A stretch of 64,000 bases of DNA, taken from assembly GCA_029204225.1 (NCBI GenBank), contig CM055099.1, forward strand, positions 67,823,084 through 67,887,083, given 5' to 3'. This document shows positions 1 through 12,500 of this stretch, piece by piece (the first letter of the stretch is position 1; each line of letters opens with the position of its first letter). The DNA is from Diphasiastrum complanatum. Lineage: Eukaryota > Streptophyta > Lycopodiopsida > Lycopodiales > Lycopodiaceae. A program made the translations under genes and the position numbers. Under the pieces are notes generated by a model that worked only from the letters and a program-made list of their open reading frames with translations, was not told where the DNA came from and searched no databases.

Positions 1-951
1 TCTTACTCACATAAGTCGAACAGTCTGTAAACAACTACGTGAAGTAGAGTAGGATCGACTCGCCTTCATTGATGTTGACTTCACCAGCTCAACCGAAGTC
101 TATCAATGACTTTGACTCCATCGACATCTTCTCAAGGGTGAACAAGTCGACTCGATTCATTTGACACCTTCGATGATTGTTGAGTATCACCAATCAAAAT
201 GGAGCTTGTCATCTGCCATGTTCACTACGGATTGCATCACTATTCATTGTGCAGTAACTGCATCACTTCACTGTTAACTTGCGTAGTTGTAATCTTCACG
301 ACCACTGTAACTGATGTGTAGATACATACAATAAATCAATAATGAAAAGAGATGAGATGATTCATATCAGAGGGTAAAAGAGTCAATAATCAGTGGTCAT
401 GTGAATTAGAGTTCCTCTTTAAACTCCCTTGTATCAAACTATTTGATTCCATAGGATCAGAGGTTTTAGAAAGAGTGAAGGTAATTCAAGAAGTAGAGAT
501 AGTATTCAATTTGTAACTTGCATAGTAAGATCACAACACATAGTGCATTACTATTGTGAACCATTCTTAAGCACGATATCATGATTTGATTGTTGTACTC
601 ACAACAGCTTAATACAGATTCTCTATTTTCTTATGTGTGTTCCACTGTCGAATGCCTTCTAATAATTACTCTCTTGTGTACTGATACTCGTTCCATGACT
701 CTTTCGGAATATCTCATTTGAAGGAAACATAATTGTCTTAGATGCCTAACTATTTTGCTCCCTTCATGGTTATCTTCCACACCTACAAGGATATTCCACT
801 AGTCAATCTAAGTACAACAGATTGGTAAAGATCATGTCATAATTCTATGTTGAGTTTTTTCCTTGACTAAATATTGCATTTAGCGAGGGTGTATCAGAAC
901 TGATAAATAGAATATTCAAACACAATCATTTCGCTTCATATAAATCCAACA
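1..951 (+). repeat. 5' LTR of a copia element (partial, continues left of window)
   Basis: The stretch ends in CCAACA and is followed, after a 3-base spacer, by TGGTATCAGAGCC at 955-967. That is the usual plant copia primer-binding site, complementary to the 3' end of initiator methionine tRNA. A Gag reading frame begins 59 bases further on. No gene is visible inside, as expected of an LTR. The left end of the LTR is outside the window or not recognisable. Confidence 0.7.
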
Positions 952-954
952 GTG

Positions 955-967
955 TGGTATCAGAGCC
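955..967 (+). promoter_or_regulatory. Primer-binding site (tRNA-iMet type) of the copia element
   Basis: TGGTATCAGAGCC directly follows the LTR end and precedes the Gag start at 1026. This is the standard minus-strand priming site of plant copia elements. Confidence 0.85.
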
Positions 968-1025
968 ATAGGTCCAAATTGTTATCGTATTCAAGAGTAT
1001 TTTATAATTTTTTAAATCACTCACC

Positions 1026-1337
1026 ATGGAAGATACATCTCCAAAAATCCACTTGATCAATAAGTTCAACGGTGATGATTTCCACATGTGGAAATTCAAA
1101 ATAAAGATGATACTCATTGAGAAAGAACTTTGGAGATACGTCAACGGTTCAATAGCCAAGCCGGCTGACCCTGACATGCTAACCACTTGGGAAGCTAATG
1201 ATGACAAAGCTCTTTCCATTGTATCTTTGAATCTTAAAGATTCACAAATATCTCATGTAGCAAATTGTTCCAGCTCCAAAGAAGCATGGGACATTCTCTC
1301 TGGTCTATATGAAGCAACAGATGTATCGACTTGTCTA
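1026..1337 (+). pseudogene. Copia Gag N-terminus, cut by insertion of another copia
   Basis: Starts at an ATG just after the primer-binding site. The protein shows the N-terminal hallmarks of plant copia Gag (the DUF4219/UBN2 type): FNGDDFHMWKFKIKMILI near residue 15, a W-x-A-N-D-x-K-A-L segment, and SSKEAWDIL around residue 85. Homology stops at GTCTA (1333-1337), exactly where an LTR begins (TGTTGGG at 1338), so the gene is interrupted by the alpha-1 copia. The rest of Gag is not found nearby. A related fragment of the same Gag type lies at 38.9 kb. Confidence 0.85.
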
Positions 1338-2398
1338 TGTTGGGAGAGAGAGAGGAGAATAAATGACGAACACGAACAAGAAACGAACGAGAAGTGAACT
1401 CGAACAAAAAAAGTTTGTGCAAGGCAGAATGAATTATTTGACTCTCTCCCTAAGCATGACTATGCCTATCAGAACGAACAGAACTTTAGTGATACAAATC
1501 ACGGTCATTCTAGATTACGTGGCCAAACGTTTAATGTATGAAGCGCTAGATGAATAATTTGTTGCGAATTACAAGACAAATTATTTGTCGCGAATGATTC
1601 ACGAAGAGCTAGACTACTATGCTCGACTGATAATTAGTCACGAATGATTTGCGAAATGGCAAGACTAAAAGTTAATCGTCTATTACCAGAAAGAGCAACA
1701 TGAAAGATCAGACAGAATGAAGAATAAGCATAGCAATATTAACATAGATATGAACGTAGAACAAATGAACTATATCAAATTAAGTATATCAAGTATACAA
1801 GTCAATAATGCGGTAGAGCACAAGACAGTAGCAGATGAAACCGCATGCCCTACAAAGCTTATTTCTATCTGGAATGAGGAATCAAACCTCTTCTCCTAGT
1901 CTCTCTTTATCTCTTCATACATTGTTCATCTCCCGTCTCACATCATTGAATACACAGATGGTATCCAATATATATACATAATATTATAGGTGTGCAGATG
2001 TGAAAGAATGGATGTGTTGTTTGTAAGAGATCGTGGGTGGCTGCAATCCTTGTCCAATCTGTTAGCGCAACTGCATGGGGTGAGCGTGGAAAGGGTGTGA
2101 CGTCAAGTGAATGTTGGTGATGATGCAAAAGTGCGTCACTCTTACGAATGGCCTTAGGATAAGATTTACAGGGTGCCTAAGCTTTTAGGACACTTTTGGA
2201 ATTTAGTAAGGTAGTGTCCCCTTTTCGCCTGTCACCGTAACCTGTGTAAGAACATAGTGTCGCGATTCATCCGCATTTTCTTCGTCTGTGCGAATTTGCA
2301 TGTAAAAATGCAGACTACGTGACAATGTTAGTAAATATGCAACATAAATGGAGGCAGATTAAAACTTGGGTTTTAGGAGAGTAGGAGTAAATCTAACA
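1338..2398 (-). repeat. 3' LTR of minus-strand copia alpha-1
   Basis: Read on the minus strand it begins TGTTAG right after a polypurine-like tract (AAGACGGGG) beside the RNase H end, and finishes CCCAACA at 1338, where it abuts the interrupted Gag. The inside holds imperfect repeats of a motif like AATTAGTCGCGAATGATT at about 1557-1660, shared with the LTR at 12501-13476. The second family member diverges considerably, so this is an old insertion. The left boundary is well placed because the Gag homology breaks there. Confidence 0.7.
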
Positions 2399-2405
2399 CC
2401 CCGTC

Positions 2406-4905
2406 TTAATCTAGATCCATGAATGTCTTGATCTTTAGACTGAGAAATGCACAAAATCTGTTGTGTGCATTAACACTGAGTGCTTTCGTAAAAATGTCTA
2501 CAACCACGTCTAGCGTTCTGCAGTATGTTAAGCTCACCTCTATGTCGAGAACCTTGCCCCTGATGTAGTGATATCTTATCTCGATGTGCTTACTCTTAGA
2601 ATGAAATCTAAGGTTGGCCGATAAGGCAATAGCACTTTGGTTTTCACAAAACAAAATTGTAGGGTTGTATTGATACAGATTGATGTCTGACAGCAAATTT
2701 CTCAACCAAAATGCTTCCTTAATAGATTGAGAAGCAGCAATAGATTCTGCTTTAGTAGAAGAAAGTGCGATAGATATTTGCTTACGACTGTTCCATGAAA
2801 TAGGACCTCCATTGAAGAAGAATGTAAATCTAGATGTGGCTACACTGGTCCATGGTAGTTCAAATATATCTCATGACTCGAATAAGAGCCTTCCAATGGG
2901 TAATTCCAAAATTAGCCATGTATTGGCTGAGTGAGCTGACAACAGAAGAGATATCTGGTCTTGTACAGACCATTGTGTATATGAGAGATCCAAGTATCGA
3001 TCGATACTGATAATCTCTCATCTGCTCCTCTTCCTGCTTGGTCTGGGGACATTGGTCCTTTGATAGATGCAAACAGCATCTGTTTTGAATCCTTGACCAT
3101 AATGGCATTGTTGCTGAAGAGCAACGTATCATCAACATACAAGGTGATGATAATGAAGGATTGATACATTGACTTTGAATACACGTTGCAATCAACAGTG
3201 CTTGGTTTAAATCCTTGTTCAATGAGGAATGTGTTGATCCTCTGAAACCAAGCTCTGGCAGACCGTTTCAAGCCATACAGTGCTTTGTGGAGTTTACAGA
3301 CATGATTCTTCATACCTTCCAAAACGTATCCTTCAGGCTGGATCATGTAGATATCTTCTTGTATGACTCCATTCAGATATGTTGTTTGTACATCAAGTTG
3401 ATGTACTTTGAGGTCGGCAGCTGCAGCATAAGATAGGAGCATTTGGATCAACAAATGTTTGATGACTGGACTAAAAGTCTCACTCTAGTCGACAAAGATC
3501 CATTTGCAATCAATAATATTGCAGCCAATAGGAGCTTCGACTAATGACCATGTCAGATTCTTGATCAGAGAGGAATACTCTTTGTCCATAGCTTCTCTCC
3601 AGAGATCAGAGTCTGGTTGGCTAAGTGCCTCTTTGATTGTTGTCGGTTCTTGCATTAAAAGACAGGCAGACTCAAGAGTATATCTTGTGGGCTGTGTGCA
3701 CACTTGGCTTGATCTTCTAGGAGGATTCGACTAATGAACCACTCCTGGGATATGTTGCTGGGGTAGTAGCAACATCTTCGTCTGCTTCGCTATGTCAAAG
3801 TGGGTCGACAATAGACATGTATGAGCCAGAAGCTCGGGATTGTCGTGTCAATGGCAGGTGATGAAGGTTCTTCTTGGGAAATGTCCTTGCCTTTGAGGTC
3901 AACGAACTGATCCTCGATAAAGACTGTATCTCGGCTATACAAGTCCAATTTTTTCCTTGTGTCCTTTGGGATCTGTGCGTAGGCAATGCACCCAAAAACT
4001 CTTAGGTTCTTCAAAAAAGGCCACACCTTGTGGGGTGTCTTGTCTGAGAGAGCCTTGGTCGAACATCTGTTCTGGATGTAAGCTGCAGTGGAGACAGCTT
4101 CAGCCTAGAATCTCTTGGGCAACAATGCATGTGCTAGCATACACTTAGCAGATTCGACCAGAGTACGGTACTTCCTCTCAGCTAAGCCATTAGACTGAGG
4201 ATTGTAAGGAGTGATGAATTGCTGCTCAATGCCTTGGCTTTGGCAGTACTCCTTGAACTCGACAGAGATATATTTTCCACCGTTATCTGACCTTAAGGCC
4301 TTGATCGTCCTTCCAGTCTCCTTTTCTGCACGCTCCTTGAAGATTCTAAAGTAGTTAAATGCCTCTGATTTCTTCTTTATGAAATACACCATAGTTCTTC
4401 TGGAGAATTCATCAATAAAGGTTATAAGATACTTGGCATTCTTCAGTGAAGGATATTCATTGGGCCACAAATATCTGAATGTACAATATCTAGCAATCCT
4501 CTAGCAACATGCTAATGGCTTGACTTAAATGGCTTCCTAGTTTGTTTACAAACTAGACAGTCTTGACAGACAGGTAGCTCGACTTTTTCGCGAGGATAGT
4601 CGAGATCAAGAACAATAGATTGTCTAGACATTCGTTGTACAGCAGCATAATTTAAATGACCAAGTCTATAATGCCAAAGTAAACCTTTATTTGAATGAAT
4701 TGAAGTACTGAGAGCCTGACTATAGGCAGAAAAACAATGACTTAATTTATACAATATCCATTCCTCTTTCCGAGTGCTAGGATCTTGTCTGTCCTATCAA
4801 CTACTTTACATTGATCACATTTGAATTCTACTTTGTGTCCTAGATCTGTGATTCTGCTTACAGAGAGCAGATTTGTGAATAACTTAGGTACATACAGGAG
4901 GATTG
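2406..4905 (-). pseudogene. Copia alpha-1 Pol remnant: protease end, integrase, reverse transcriptase, RNase H
   Basis: Minus-strand order from 4905 downward: the end of the protease region (LFTNLLSVSRITDLGHKVEF), the GAG-pre-integrase HxxxH segment (WHYRLGHLNYAAVQ, about 4670), the integrase core (FIDEFSRRTMVYF, then LRSDNGGKYIS and PYNPQSNGLAERK), the linker, and reverse transcriptase from 3703 with LDVQTTYLNG and the catalytic YVDD in LYVDDTLLFS (about 3140). RNase H follows, ending near 2406 with HIEIRYHYIRGKV and DIFTKALS. Frameshifts and stops divide it into many short frames, so it is dead. The 5' half (Gag, most of protease, 5' LTR) is missing; homology ends near 4905. Confidence 0.9.
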
Positions 4906-6960
4906 TAATAGTATTGAATACTCATTACTGACATTTTTGAATCTTTGATATCTTATATGTTGTCTCCTGGGAACTTTTTGATTGAAATTATGAAAATTCT
5001 TTTAAAAGGAGGAGAAGAAAATGATAGGAATAAGACTTTCATGGGATCAACCATGTGGAATACAATTTGTGTGCAATGGTGGAACTATCCAGATGAATAG
5101 ATGAAATCTCTAGTGATTGTTTTGAATAATCTGGAACTAGAGTAATTTTGGGGGTTTTTGTGTTGTGAGATATTCATGAATATGGGAAGTAATGGTAAAG
5201 ATCAAATTAGGTTCATTGTTTGGCTACCAAGTACCATTTAGTTATGGATTGGATCAGTGAAATAAAGCTTTAATCTTAATCTTATATCCAAAGATGTCTA
5301 TATAAGTCAACCTAATCTTGGGTTGTGCACTAAGATCTGAAGTAGGTTGAATGATTGAAGGAATTTTGTTAATAAAAGTGTGGTGGTTGGAAAACTTGTG
5401 ATGTGGAATTATTTCGTTTAGAGATTTCCCAAATATGTTATTTACTCAAGAGAAATAGAAACTTCTGTAGCTGAGTCACAAGATTCTCAGTGAGATATGT
5501 GAGTAACAAATGCGGATTTTGGAGGAATTTGTTGGATAAGGACATATATGTTTATGTACTAGGTGATAGTGAGATTTTTCTCATATGTGCACGATTAATC
5601 TTGTGTGGATCTGCTATGTATTCCTGGTTACTAAGGTTATCTGGTGCACTTAACCTAGTTGATGGACATAGACATATAATCAAGTATTGTGTTTGACAAT
5701 TACTTGCAGAGCTAACAGATCTATTGGCTAACTTAAAATGATTTGGATGATGATCTAATGTGGTGTTGTACATGTAGAATTAAGAGCTGCACCTGGACAT
5801 TTAATTTCTAAATCATGAGCAATTAACTTGAGTAGTTTATTTACTCTTGTGGAAGTTAATTGGTAAAACGGACAATGTGAAGAGAATTCACCGAAAACTG
5901 TTTGTTTTGTGTGTGTTGCTTGACACATAATTTATGAGTCATTTGGAGTCATTAAGGAATTGTGTGCATAGGATACTGATTTCTTGGATGAGTATTTCTC
6001 AGTTGAGAAATAGACTTTATTCATTACTGATAGTATTCCAGTGAGCTCAATTGGATACCGGATCCTAATGGTTCCAAGAATGTTAAACTGAATTTTGGGA
6101 ATTCAACAAAACTTTGTAAATTCTAGATGATGTTCTAGGAGATTGTCTAAAGTTTATATTGTTAAAGATGAATGTTATAATAGTCTTTAATTACTTGGTT
6201 GATTGTTGGATTTGGAACTCATAATTTGATTAAGAATCGGCTTGAAAGAATATTCTTGGAGTCTAGTGATTTTCCTTGCGGAAAAGATTTCAAAATGATT
6301 CTTATATCTCCTAAGTTGCATGTTGTACATATACTCCAATATCTTTCGATGATTTAGTATGGTTTTAGATTCTTGAGAATTATGATTGACGAATCATAAG
6401 ATTCTAAATGTTTATGATTGACAAATCATAAATTGATACTTAAAGGTCATTTGAAGGAAATGTGAGGATTCTTAAGATAAGAAGTAATTCTTGATTAAAT
6501 GGGTGGTTGAACTCTAAATTTCTTTACTCTTGTACATACTTGAGATTGTATGGATCTCACAGGCATTTTCATTAAGTATTTGCATACTTATGAGGGAATT
6601 GCTTTCTCTACAGTTGTAGTCTATAAGTGCTTGTGTACAAAGTTCAGTCTAAATCTCCAGTCTTATAGGAGACAGATAAATCTATTAAGATACGGATAGA
6701 TGCTGATTTCTTGCATATGATGCTAGAAATGGGACTGTTAACTCATTAGAGTAACTGCAGTTTTCTGGTTTGAGTTATGATTGTCTGAGACTTGATGGAT
6801 CTCCTAGAGATTTTAGATGACTGAATTGTTGTATTTTAGAATATCTGGATATTTAAAGAATATTTGTACCAAGAAGTCTTATTTACTGCAAGAAATTGAA
6901 ATGAAATTTTTTTAGCTTTCAGATATGATTTCTAAAATAAAATAAAGTCACCCAGTGTTT
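4906..6960. other. Unassigned AT-rich stretch without recognisable genes
   Basis: Two kilobases between two minus-strand copia fragments. I see no coding frame with a recognisable family, no LTR boundaries and no strong tandem repeat. Base composition is AT-rich with many TTGTGA, TTTCTAG and GGATTT words. It may be the interior or LTR of a very old element; nothing in it can be assigned. Confidence 0.5.
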
Positions 6961-6967
6961 CATGTAA

Positions 6968-8060
6968 TCATAGTATCTTCCTCGAGTATTGTACACTGCT
7001 CAGAAAAGTAATAGTGTAGCCCTGATCAGTTATCTTAGAGATTGATAATAGATTTTTTGACAATTGAGAAACATGAAGGACGTTGGGAACACAAATAGAC
7101 AGATTGTTGTTGAAGTTGATCTTCACTGCTCCTTTGCCTTCCATGCGTATGGTGCTAGAATCTCCGAGGTAGATGAATTGGTCTCTACTATAAGCTGTGT
7201 ACTCCGTAAACTCCTTGTGTTGGGTAGCATCACTGTCTAGGTACCAGCTATCACAGTCTTCATTGCTGTTGTAGGCCATTAACAAATGTGTGTCTGACTC
7301 CTTGAATTCCGTCGTATTGGAGGAGTCTGGTTGCTACTGCCGTTGTTGCTTCTTTGTTTCGTTGTAGATCCTGATGCGACACTCCTTGATGTCATGATTA
7401 GCTCTTTTGCAATATCTGCAAAAAAGCTTCTTGCGCGATCCACCATGCTCACCTTGAGTGTGAGGCTTCTGTTGTTGCTGCTACACTTGATTCTTGCCCT
7501 TGAAAAAGTCTTTCTTCTTGGTGTACAGAGCCATGGATTTGTCTTTGATGGACAGGCCATTGGTCTTTCTCTGCATTTTTTCTTGAAGAAGATGATTAAT
7601 CACCTTTTGAAGAGTGAGGTCGGGTTGTGAAAAGATCATCACCACAAAGTACTCATAGGACTTTGGAAGAGAAGAAAGCAAGGTCATAATGGCATCATCA
7701 TCTTGAATAGAACATCCTACAGCTGATAATTGATCTAACATGGACTTGAAGTTGTTGATGTGAGAAGTGGTGGCAGTAGAATCAGAAATGCTAAGAGTAA
7801 AGAACTTCCTTATAAGATGTAATCTTGTGGTTACATCGTGAGTCTCAAAAAGACTTGATAACAAGTCAAGTGCTTCCTTAGAGGTCTTGCACTGGTAACA
7901 TGAGATATTTGGGAGTCGGCCAGATTGAGTGTGGGCCTTCTGATCTTTGATCCTCCAGGCCTTTGCTTGATCATCATCTTCTGGTTTCAGGTCTGCACCT
8001 TCTACTACATCCCAAAGATCTCTATCTATCAACATCATTCTAAGTTTTAACATCCAAATT
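6968..8060 (-). pseudogene. Copia beta Gag and protease fragment
   Basis: Minus strand from about 8053: Gag with LRMMLIDRDLWDVVEG, TSKEALDLLSSLF, a conserved RKFFTLSISD segment and LLSSLPKSYEYFVV. A frameshifted nucleocapsid region follows near 7500-7290, then protease with SWYLDSDATQH (the usual D-S-G is here D-S-D) and the LLSISKITDQGY segment typical of the protease end. The first Gag residues and the rest of Pol are missing: an LTR from another element abuts the Gag start at 8068, and homology ends near 6968. Frameshifts between Gag and protease show it is inactive. Confidence 0.88.
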
Positions 8061-8067
8061 TAGAAGT

Positions 8068-8702
8068 TGTGAAAGATTTCAGATCATTAAGTCTCCAATC
8101 TACTTGAATGATCTTTGGTTACAAATCTCACCAATGTAGGAAAATCAGCATCTACACACAAAATGAGATGCAAACACCAATAGAACTTGATCAAACTTGA
8201 ATGAAATGATAAAGTACTATTGTTGTCCATACAAAACCAGCAAGCTACTATATTTCACATGTTTGGATCCAAAAATAACAAATATAGATCATTCTACACA
8301 TAGAATTGCAAGCAATCACCAAGATAGTGCACCAATAAATAGTAGAATCCAAGAGGACCATGTATAAGCATGAAATGAGATAGAGAAGAGAGAAGATTGC
8401 TCTCTCCATGAGTTACATCCTTTTATAGCAGGTCCAAATCCTATTGAGCCACTTGGCTTTCCCACCAAAATGCTAACCCTACTAATTTTGGGTCTAGATT
8501 CAATGTACCCAACTATTCAAATTTGAATCTACTCAAACTAGCATTCTGACTTTCCCACACTTTCAAAAAGTGTTTATTCAAATGAAATTTAGACTAATGA
8601 GCTTTGAAAAGCCAATCTCTAAGTCTAAAACAAGTGTTGGCCTCAATATGCCAAATATGGAAATATAGCAAAAATGTGATGAAACTAGTTGAATCTTTCA
8701 CA
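8068..8702 (-). repeat. 635-bp copia LTR with perfect 11-bp terminal inverted repeats
   Basis: On the minus strand the LTR begins TGTGAAAGATT directly after a polypurine tract (GAAGAGGGAG) and ends AATCTTTCACA; the two ends are perfect 11-bp inverted copies. A TATA-like CTATAAAAGG occurs inside near 8416, read on the minus strand. It is the 3' LTR of the RNase H-bearing fragment at 8703-9798. Its lower end lands inside the start of the beta Gag, so the insertion postdates beta. Confidence 0.88.
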
Positions 8703-9798
8703 CTCCCTCTTCAACTAGTTTTAGCATAAACTTTGATAACACTCCAAGTGAAGTCCTATGCTTCATGAACAAGTCTTTTTCCAATTCTTTGGTGAAGATA
8801 TAAGCTACACATTCCCTTGAAGACACATGTTGAAGCACCACCTCCTTTGCAATGACTAGCTCCCTCACAAAATGATATTGTATCTCAATATGCTTGCTCC
8901 TAGCATGAAAGATAGGATTGGATGCCATTCTTTGGGCTAATTGATTGTCACAAAATATGATTGGGCTCTTTGAAAAATCCAGCAAGTGAAGATCCTTGAT
9001 CATCCTCTTGATCCAAACCATCTCCTTTGTGCAATGTGTAAGAGCTTTGTACTCGGCCTCACTAGATGACAATGAGATAGTGGCTTGTTTCTTTGACATC
9101 CATGATATAGCTCCATCATCTATGAAAATACAATAAGCACTAATGGATTTTCTATCCATTACATCTCCAGCATAGTCCGATTCCTGTAAATCCAAAAAGA
9201 TTAGGTGATGATCCCTCATACAATATGCCAAAATCTCGAGTTCCAATGATGTACCTCAAAACTCGCATTCTTAGCTTCTAATGCTCCTCACTAGGATCTT
9301 GCATGAATTGACTCAATCTTCCAACACAATAGCTTAGATCAGGTCTATTAATGGTTAGATAGATGAGTGAACCAACTAGCTTCCTATAGAGAGTAATATC
9401 CTCGAAGGATCTTTCATTACCTCTTATAGTTAGCTTTACATGAGACTCCATAGGTGTATCAATAGCTTTTGCATCTACCATATGAAATCTTTCTAGAATA
9501 GAATTAGAATATTCTCTTGACAAATGAAATCATATGTGAGCCTTGAAGGTACTTGTCTTTCTCTTGATGTTCTCCTTGGCTTTTGACTTGATGAAGGTCC
9601 ATCATCACCACCATCCAAAGTAGGATCCTTCTCATCAACATCAAGAATGTTAGATCCATCCACTCTACCATCAATCATGCTTGAAGACACCTTCAGAATG
9701 TTCTTCTCATAAAAAATGACATCTCTACCAACAATCACTTTGTTAGTAGAAGGAATGTAAACCTTGTCATCAGCAAGTCTCCAACATTGAGCAATCAA
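8703..9798 (-). pseudogene. Copia gamma C-terminal Pol: linker, end of reverse transcriptase, RNase H
   Basis: From 9798 down: the integrase/RT linker with VIVGRDVIFYE and PRRTSRERQVPSRL. Then, with the central RT missing, IDTPMESHVKL and YRKLVGSLIYLTINRPDLSY (9523-9278), and RNase H (SKKQATISLSSSEAEYKAL, HARSKHIEIQYHFVREL, YIFTKELEK) ending at 8698 next to the polypurine tract. An internal deletion removed most of RT between the linker and the VGSLIYL block. Because the 3' end and LTR are intact while the middle is gone, this is a 5'- and internally deleted copy. Confidence 0.9.
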
Positions 9799-11266
9799 TT
9801 ATTCAGAATTTCAGCGAGCATAAGTTGTCCAGCCCTAGACTATGTCCTAGATTATGTACAATGTGAGACTACCACAGTGGTCACTTCATCACCAATTTTC
9901 AAAATCTAGACCATGCCAATGCTTCATCGACACGTTGCCAAAAACCTTCAGCCTAATATTAATAAGACCAACTATCAATATTAACTAGTGTACATTTACT
10001 TTTACCTCACAATAACTAAAGACTTGTAATGTCAAGAATATGATTAATATATGCTAGATTTTTTCTAGCATTAATGTACATAGTGCTTCATAAAATCTAC
10101 GTTATATAAGTCCTCTCCTAACAAAATCCTATATTGTTAAAAGAACAAGAGCATTAACTTCTATACCAAGTAGATATTCCCAACAATTTGTCATGCTGAA
10201 AAACTGCTAACTATCTACATTCATTCATCTTTTAAAAGTTGCTAGTTTTTAAGGCTTTTCAGATTCTATGCTATTTTACTCATGTGAATTTTTACAAAAG
10301 TTGTGTATTCCATTCTCAGGAGATGTGGGCTTCCCCAAACAGAGGGTAAGTTACCCCTACCATATAGTATAATTATATCTTTTGTCCCCAAGATACTTTA
10401 GGTTTCCACAGCCTCACGTGATTGATTTTACAAAAGAGCCATGACAGTGATGGTGGGCAAAGTCATTTTCTTGTTGCTTCACTTAAAAAAAGGTTTAATT
10501 GTTCCATACCTATTCACTCTACTTCAGATTTTGATTGCATCGGAGTAGGTTAAGTTTTATAATGGTTTAGCCAGGAATCTAGCATATGTAAGCACCGAAG
10601 GTCCACAGCTCCACACTACCCAATCAGTACTTCTTCCTCGTTAGACAACACTGTTCGTTTCGAGGACTGTTATTCAAGTACAAGGAAGAAGACTGGAGCT
10701 TTTTGGTTAGATGCAATCCAACTAACACGGCAGCTACGGTTAGTCAATTGTGTTCGCTTATTATGGGACCTACTGCTACTCTTTTTCTCACTTTTTAAGA
10801 ACGATGTTGAGGTGTCTATAGGAGGCCGTGGCTCTTCATTTCAGACTAACCCAGACACCAGAATCCCACATTCCAATCTCTTTACAAAGGCTTTTCTAAT
10901 TTTCAGCGCATAAATTTCAAGTTACTAGAGTCGGATCGTTTTCAGACTGTTATCGGAAGCTCTGTTTCACATGCACCAGCCCCAATGTGCAAGCACTTAG
11001 TTCTCCTGAATAGACTTAGGTACTACATAAACCATATTCAGAAAAAAGTGCTTCAAGAATAAAGTGAAGCGTGCATGGCAATCTCAAAACAATTTGATGC
11101 TTATTAAGAACACTTTTCATAGCCAGAATGGTTGCAAAAGAATGTAACTTGGTTTTTCTTCATATAGCCTAGCACATGTTCATGCCTAGCCAACCATGGA
11201 TTTTGAAAAATATAATGATATTGCTTTTGCTCTTTGTATTTTGGAGGTAACTCTAGGAACGGAACG

Positions 11267-11270
<4 letters not shown>
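9799..11270. other. Intergenic or decayed repeat, no gene seen
   Basis: No coding frame with family resemblance and no LTR signature could be placed. The stretch is moderately AT-rich and ends in a CT-rich tract. Confidence 0.45.

Positions 11271-11310
<40 letters not shown>
11271..11310. repeat. (TC)20 dinucleotide microsatellite
   Basis: Forty bases of uninterrupted TC, followed by further CTCTC-rich sequence to about 11322. Arginine/glutamate-repeat reading frames across it are artefacts of the repeat. Confidence 0.97.
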
Positions 11311-11316
<6 letters not shown>

Positions 11317-11406
11317 TCTCTCCATAATGAGTTCTCTCACCTCATGAATTGACATTGTCCACCTAAGCATTCCCTCTCCACCACACAACATTCTCTCTAT
11401 GAAAAA

Positions 11407-12500
11407 TGTTAACTAGTTTAGTTGAGATAATTTGGCAATTTTGAGGCCAACATGAAATTTCAACTTAGAGATAGATTTATTTTTGTCAATAAAGGCCTAA
11501 ATAGTGTTTGTACTATTTTTGGCAAGTACATTTGTGGATGAGGTCTGATTTGGACCCATTCTAATTGGCTAATATAGATACATTGCATCTAGACTAAAAA
11601 TTCTAGGTTTTTGATGAAGTACCAAAAAGTTCCCATTTAGGGCTAGTTTAGGGCAATTGGCCAAGTGACATTTTGGCAGCTATAAATAGCAATACCGGCG
11701 TGGAGAAAGTATCCTTGTATTCTTTTTTATTCTATGTCCATCTCAAATGAATTTCTCAAGATATCTTGATTTCTAGTGTGTAGAATGTGATTTTTATTGT
11801 TGATCTTGCATCCACACGTGTGAATAATTATAGACTACTGTTGTTGTGACAAGGATAGTCCAAGTCGGATTTAAGTGCTTATGATCAGATCTTCATGCAT
11901 TTCCAAGTTCTAGCATGTGTAAAGTGATGATTTCTATCTTGTAACTAAATCTAGATGTGCAACCAAATATGGCTAAAGATCTTAGATCCATCAAGTGTGT
12001 TAGGATCTGATTTCTCACATAATATCAATAGGTTACAGGCCAAAGTTGGTGGAAATCTAGAGGTGGATTTGAGGGCGCCATTAATTCTATATGAATTTGG
12101 AGGTGTTTCTAGCTCAAATCTTGCATTTTCAAGTATAAAAAGTGGATCTTTGTAATTCTAGCATCATTTTAGATCAAATCACTTGGAGTAGGCCGATTTT
12201 TGAAACCATTAACTGTAATGTGGAGACAAAAATTGCTCATGGTTGTGGATGTTACATTCTATTACATGGTATATCAAAATTCTAGCTTTTGCGTATAGCT
12301 TTTGCATGGCTTTTGCTTGATTGAATATTTTGCATTTTTGGAGTAACCTAAATTTGATAGGATCTCTTGTTTTCAAGTTGCTGAAATTATTCAAAAGTGG
12401 GATTCAATCTTAGGAGTTAGGAAAAGTTTATTATATTGAGGTTTGATCAAGTGTGATCCAAGAATCATCATTCTATGTGCTAGATTTTGCTAGAAGAGAG
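11407..12500 (+). repeat. Probable LTR, plus orientation, interrupted by copia alpha-2
   Basis: Begins TGTTAACTAG after a CT-rich tract and carries a TATA box (CTATAAATAG, about 11680) followed by a plausible 5' leader, the layout of a plant LTR. A stretch at 11885-12010 (ATCTAGATGTGCAACCAA and flanks) is repeated in inverted orientation at 29990-30100. The alpha-2 LTR starts at about 12501, so the right end is lost or displaced. No partner LTR was identified. Confidence 0.5.

Noticed and set aside
3215-3436. Plus-strand frames over the copia alpha reverse transcriptase
   Set aside because: They are antisense shadows of the minus-strand RT.
11104-11391. Open frame with (RE)n repeat
   Set aside because: Created by the (TC)20 microsatellite; no support outside the repeat.
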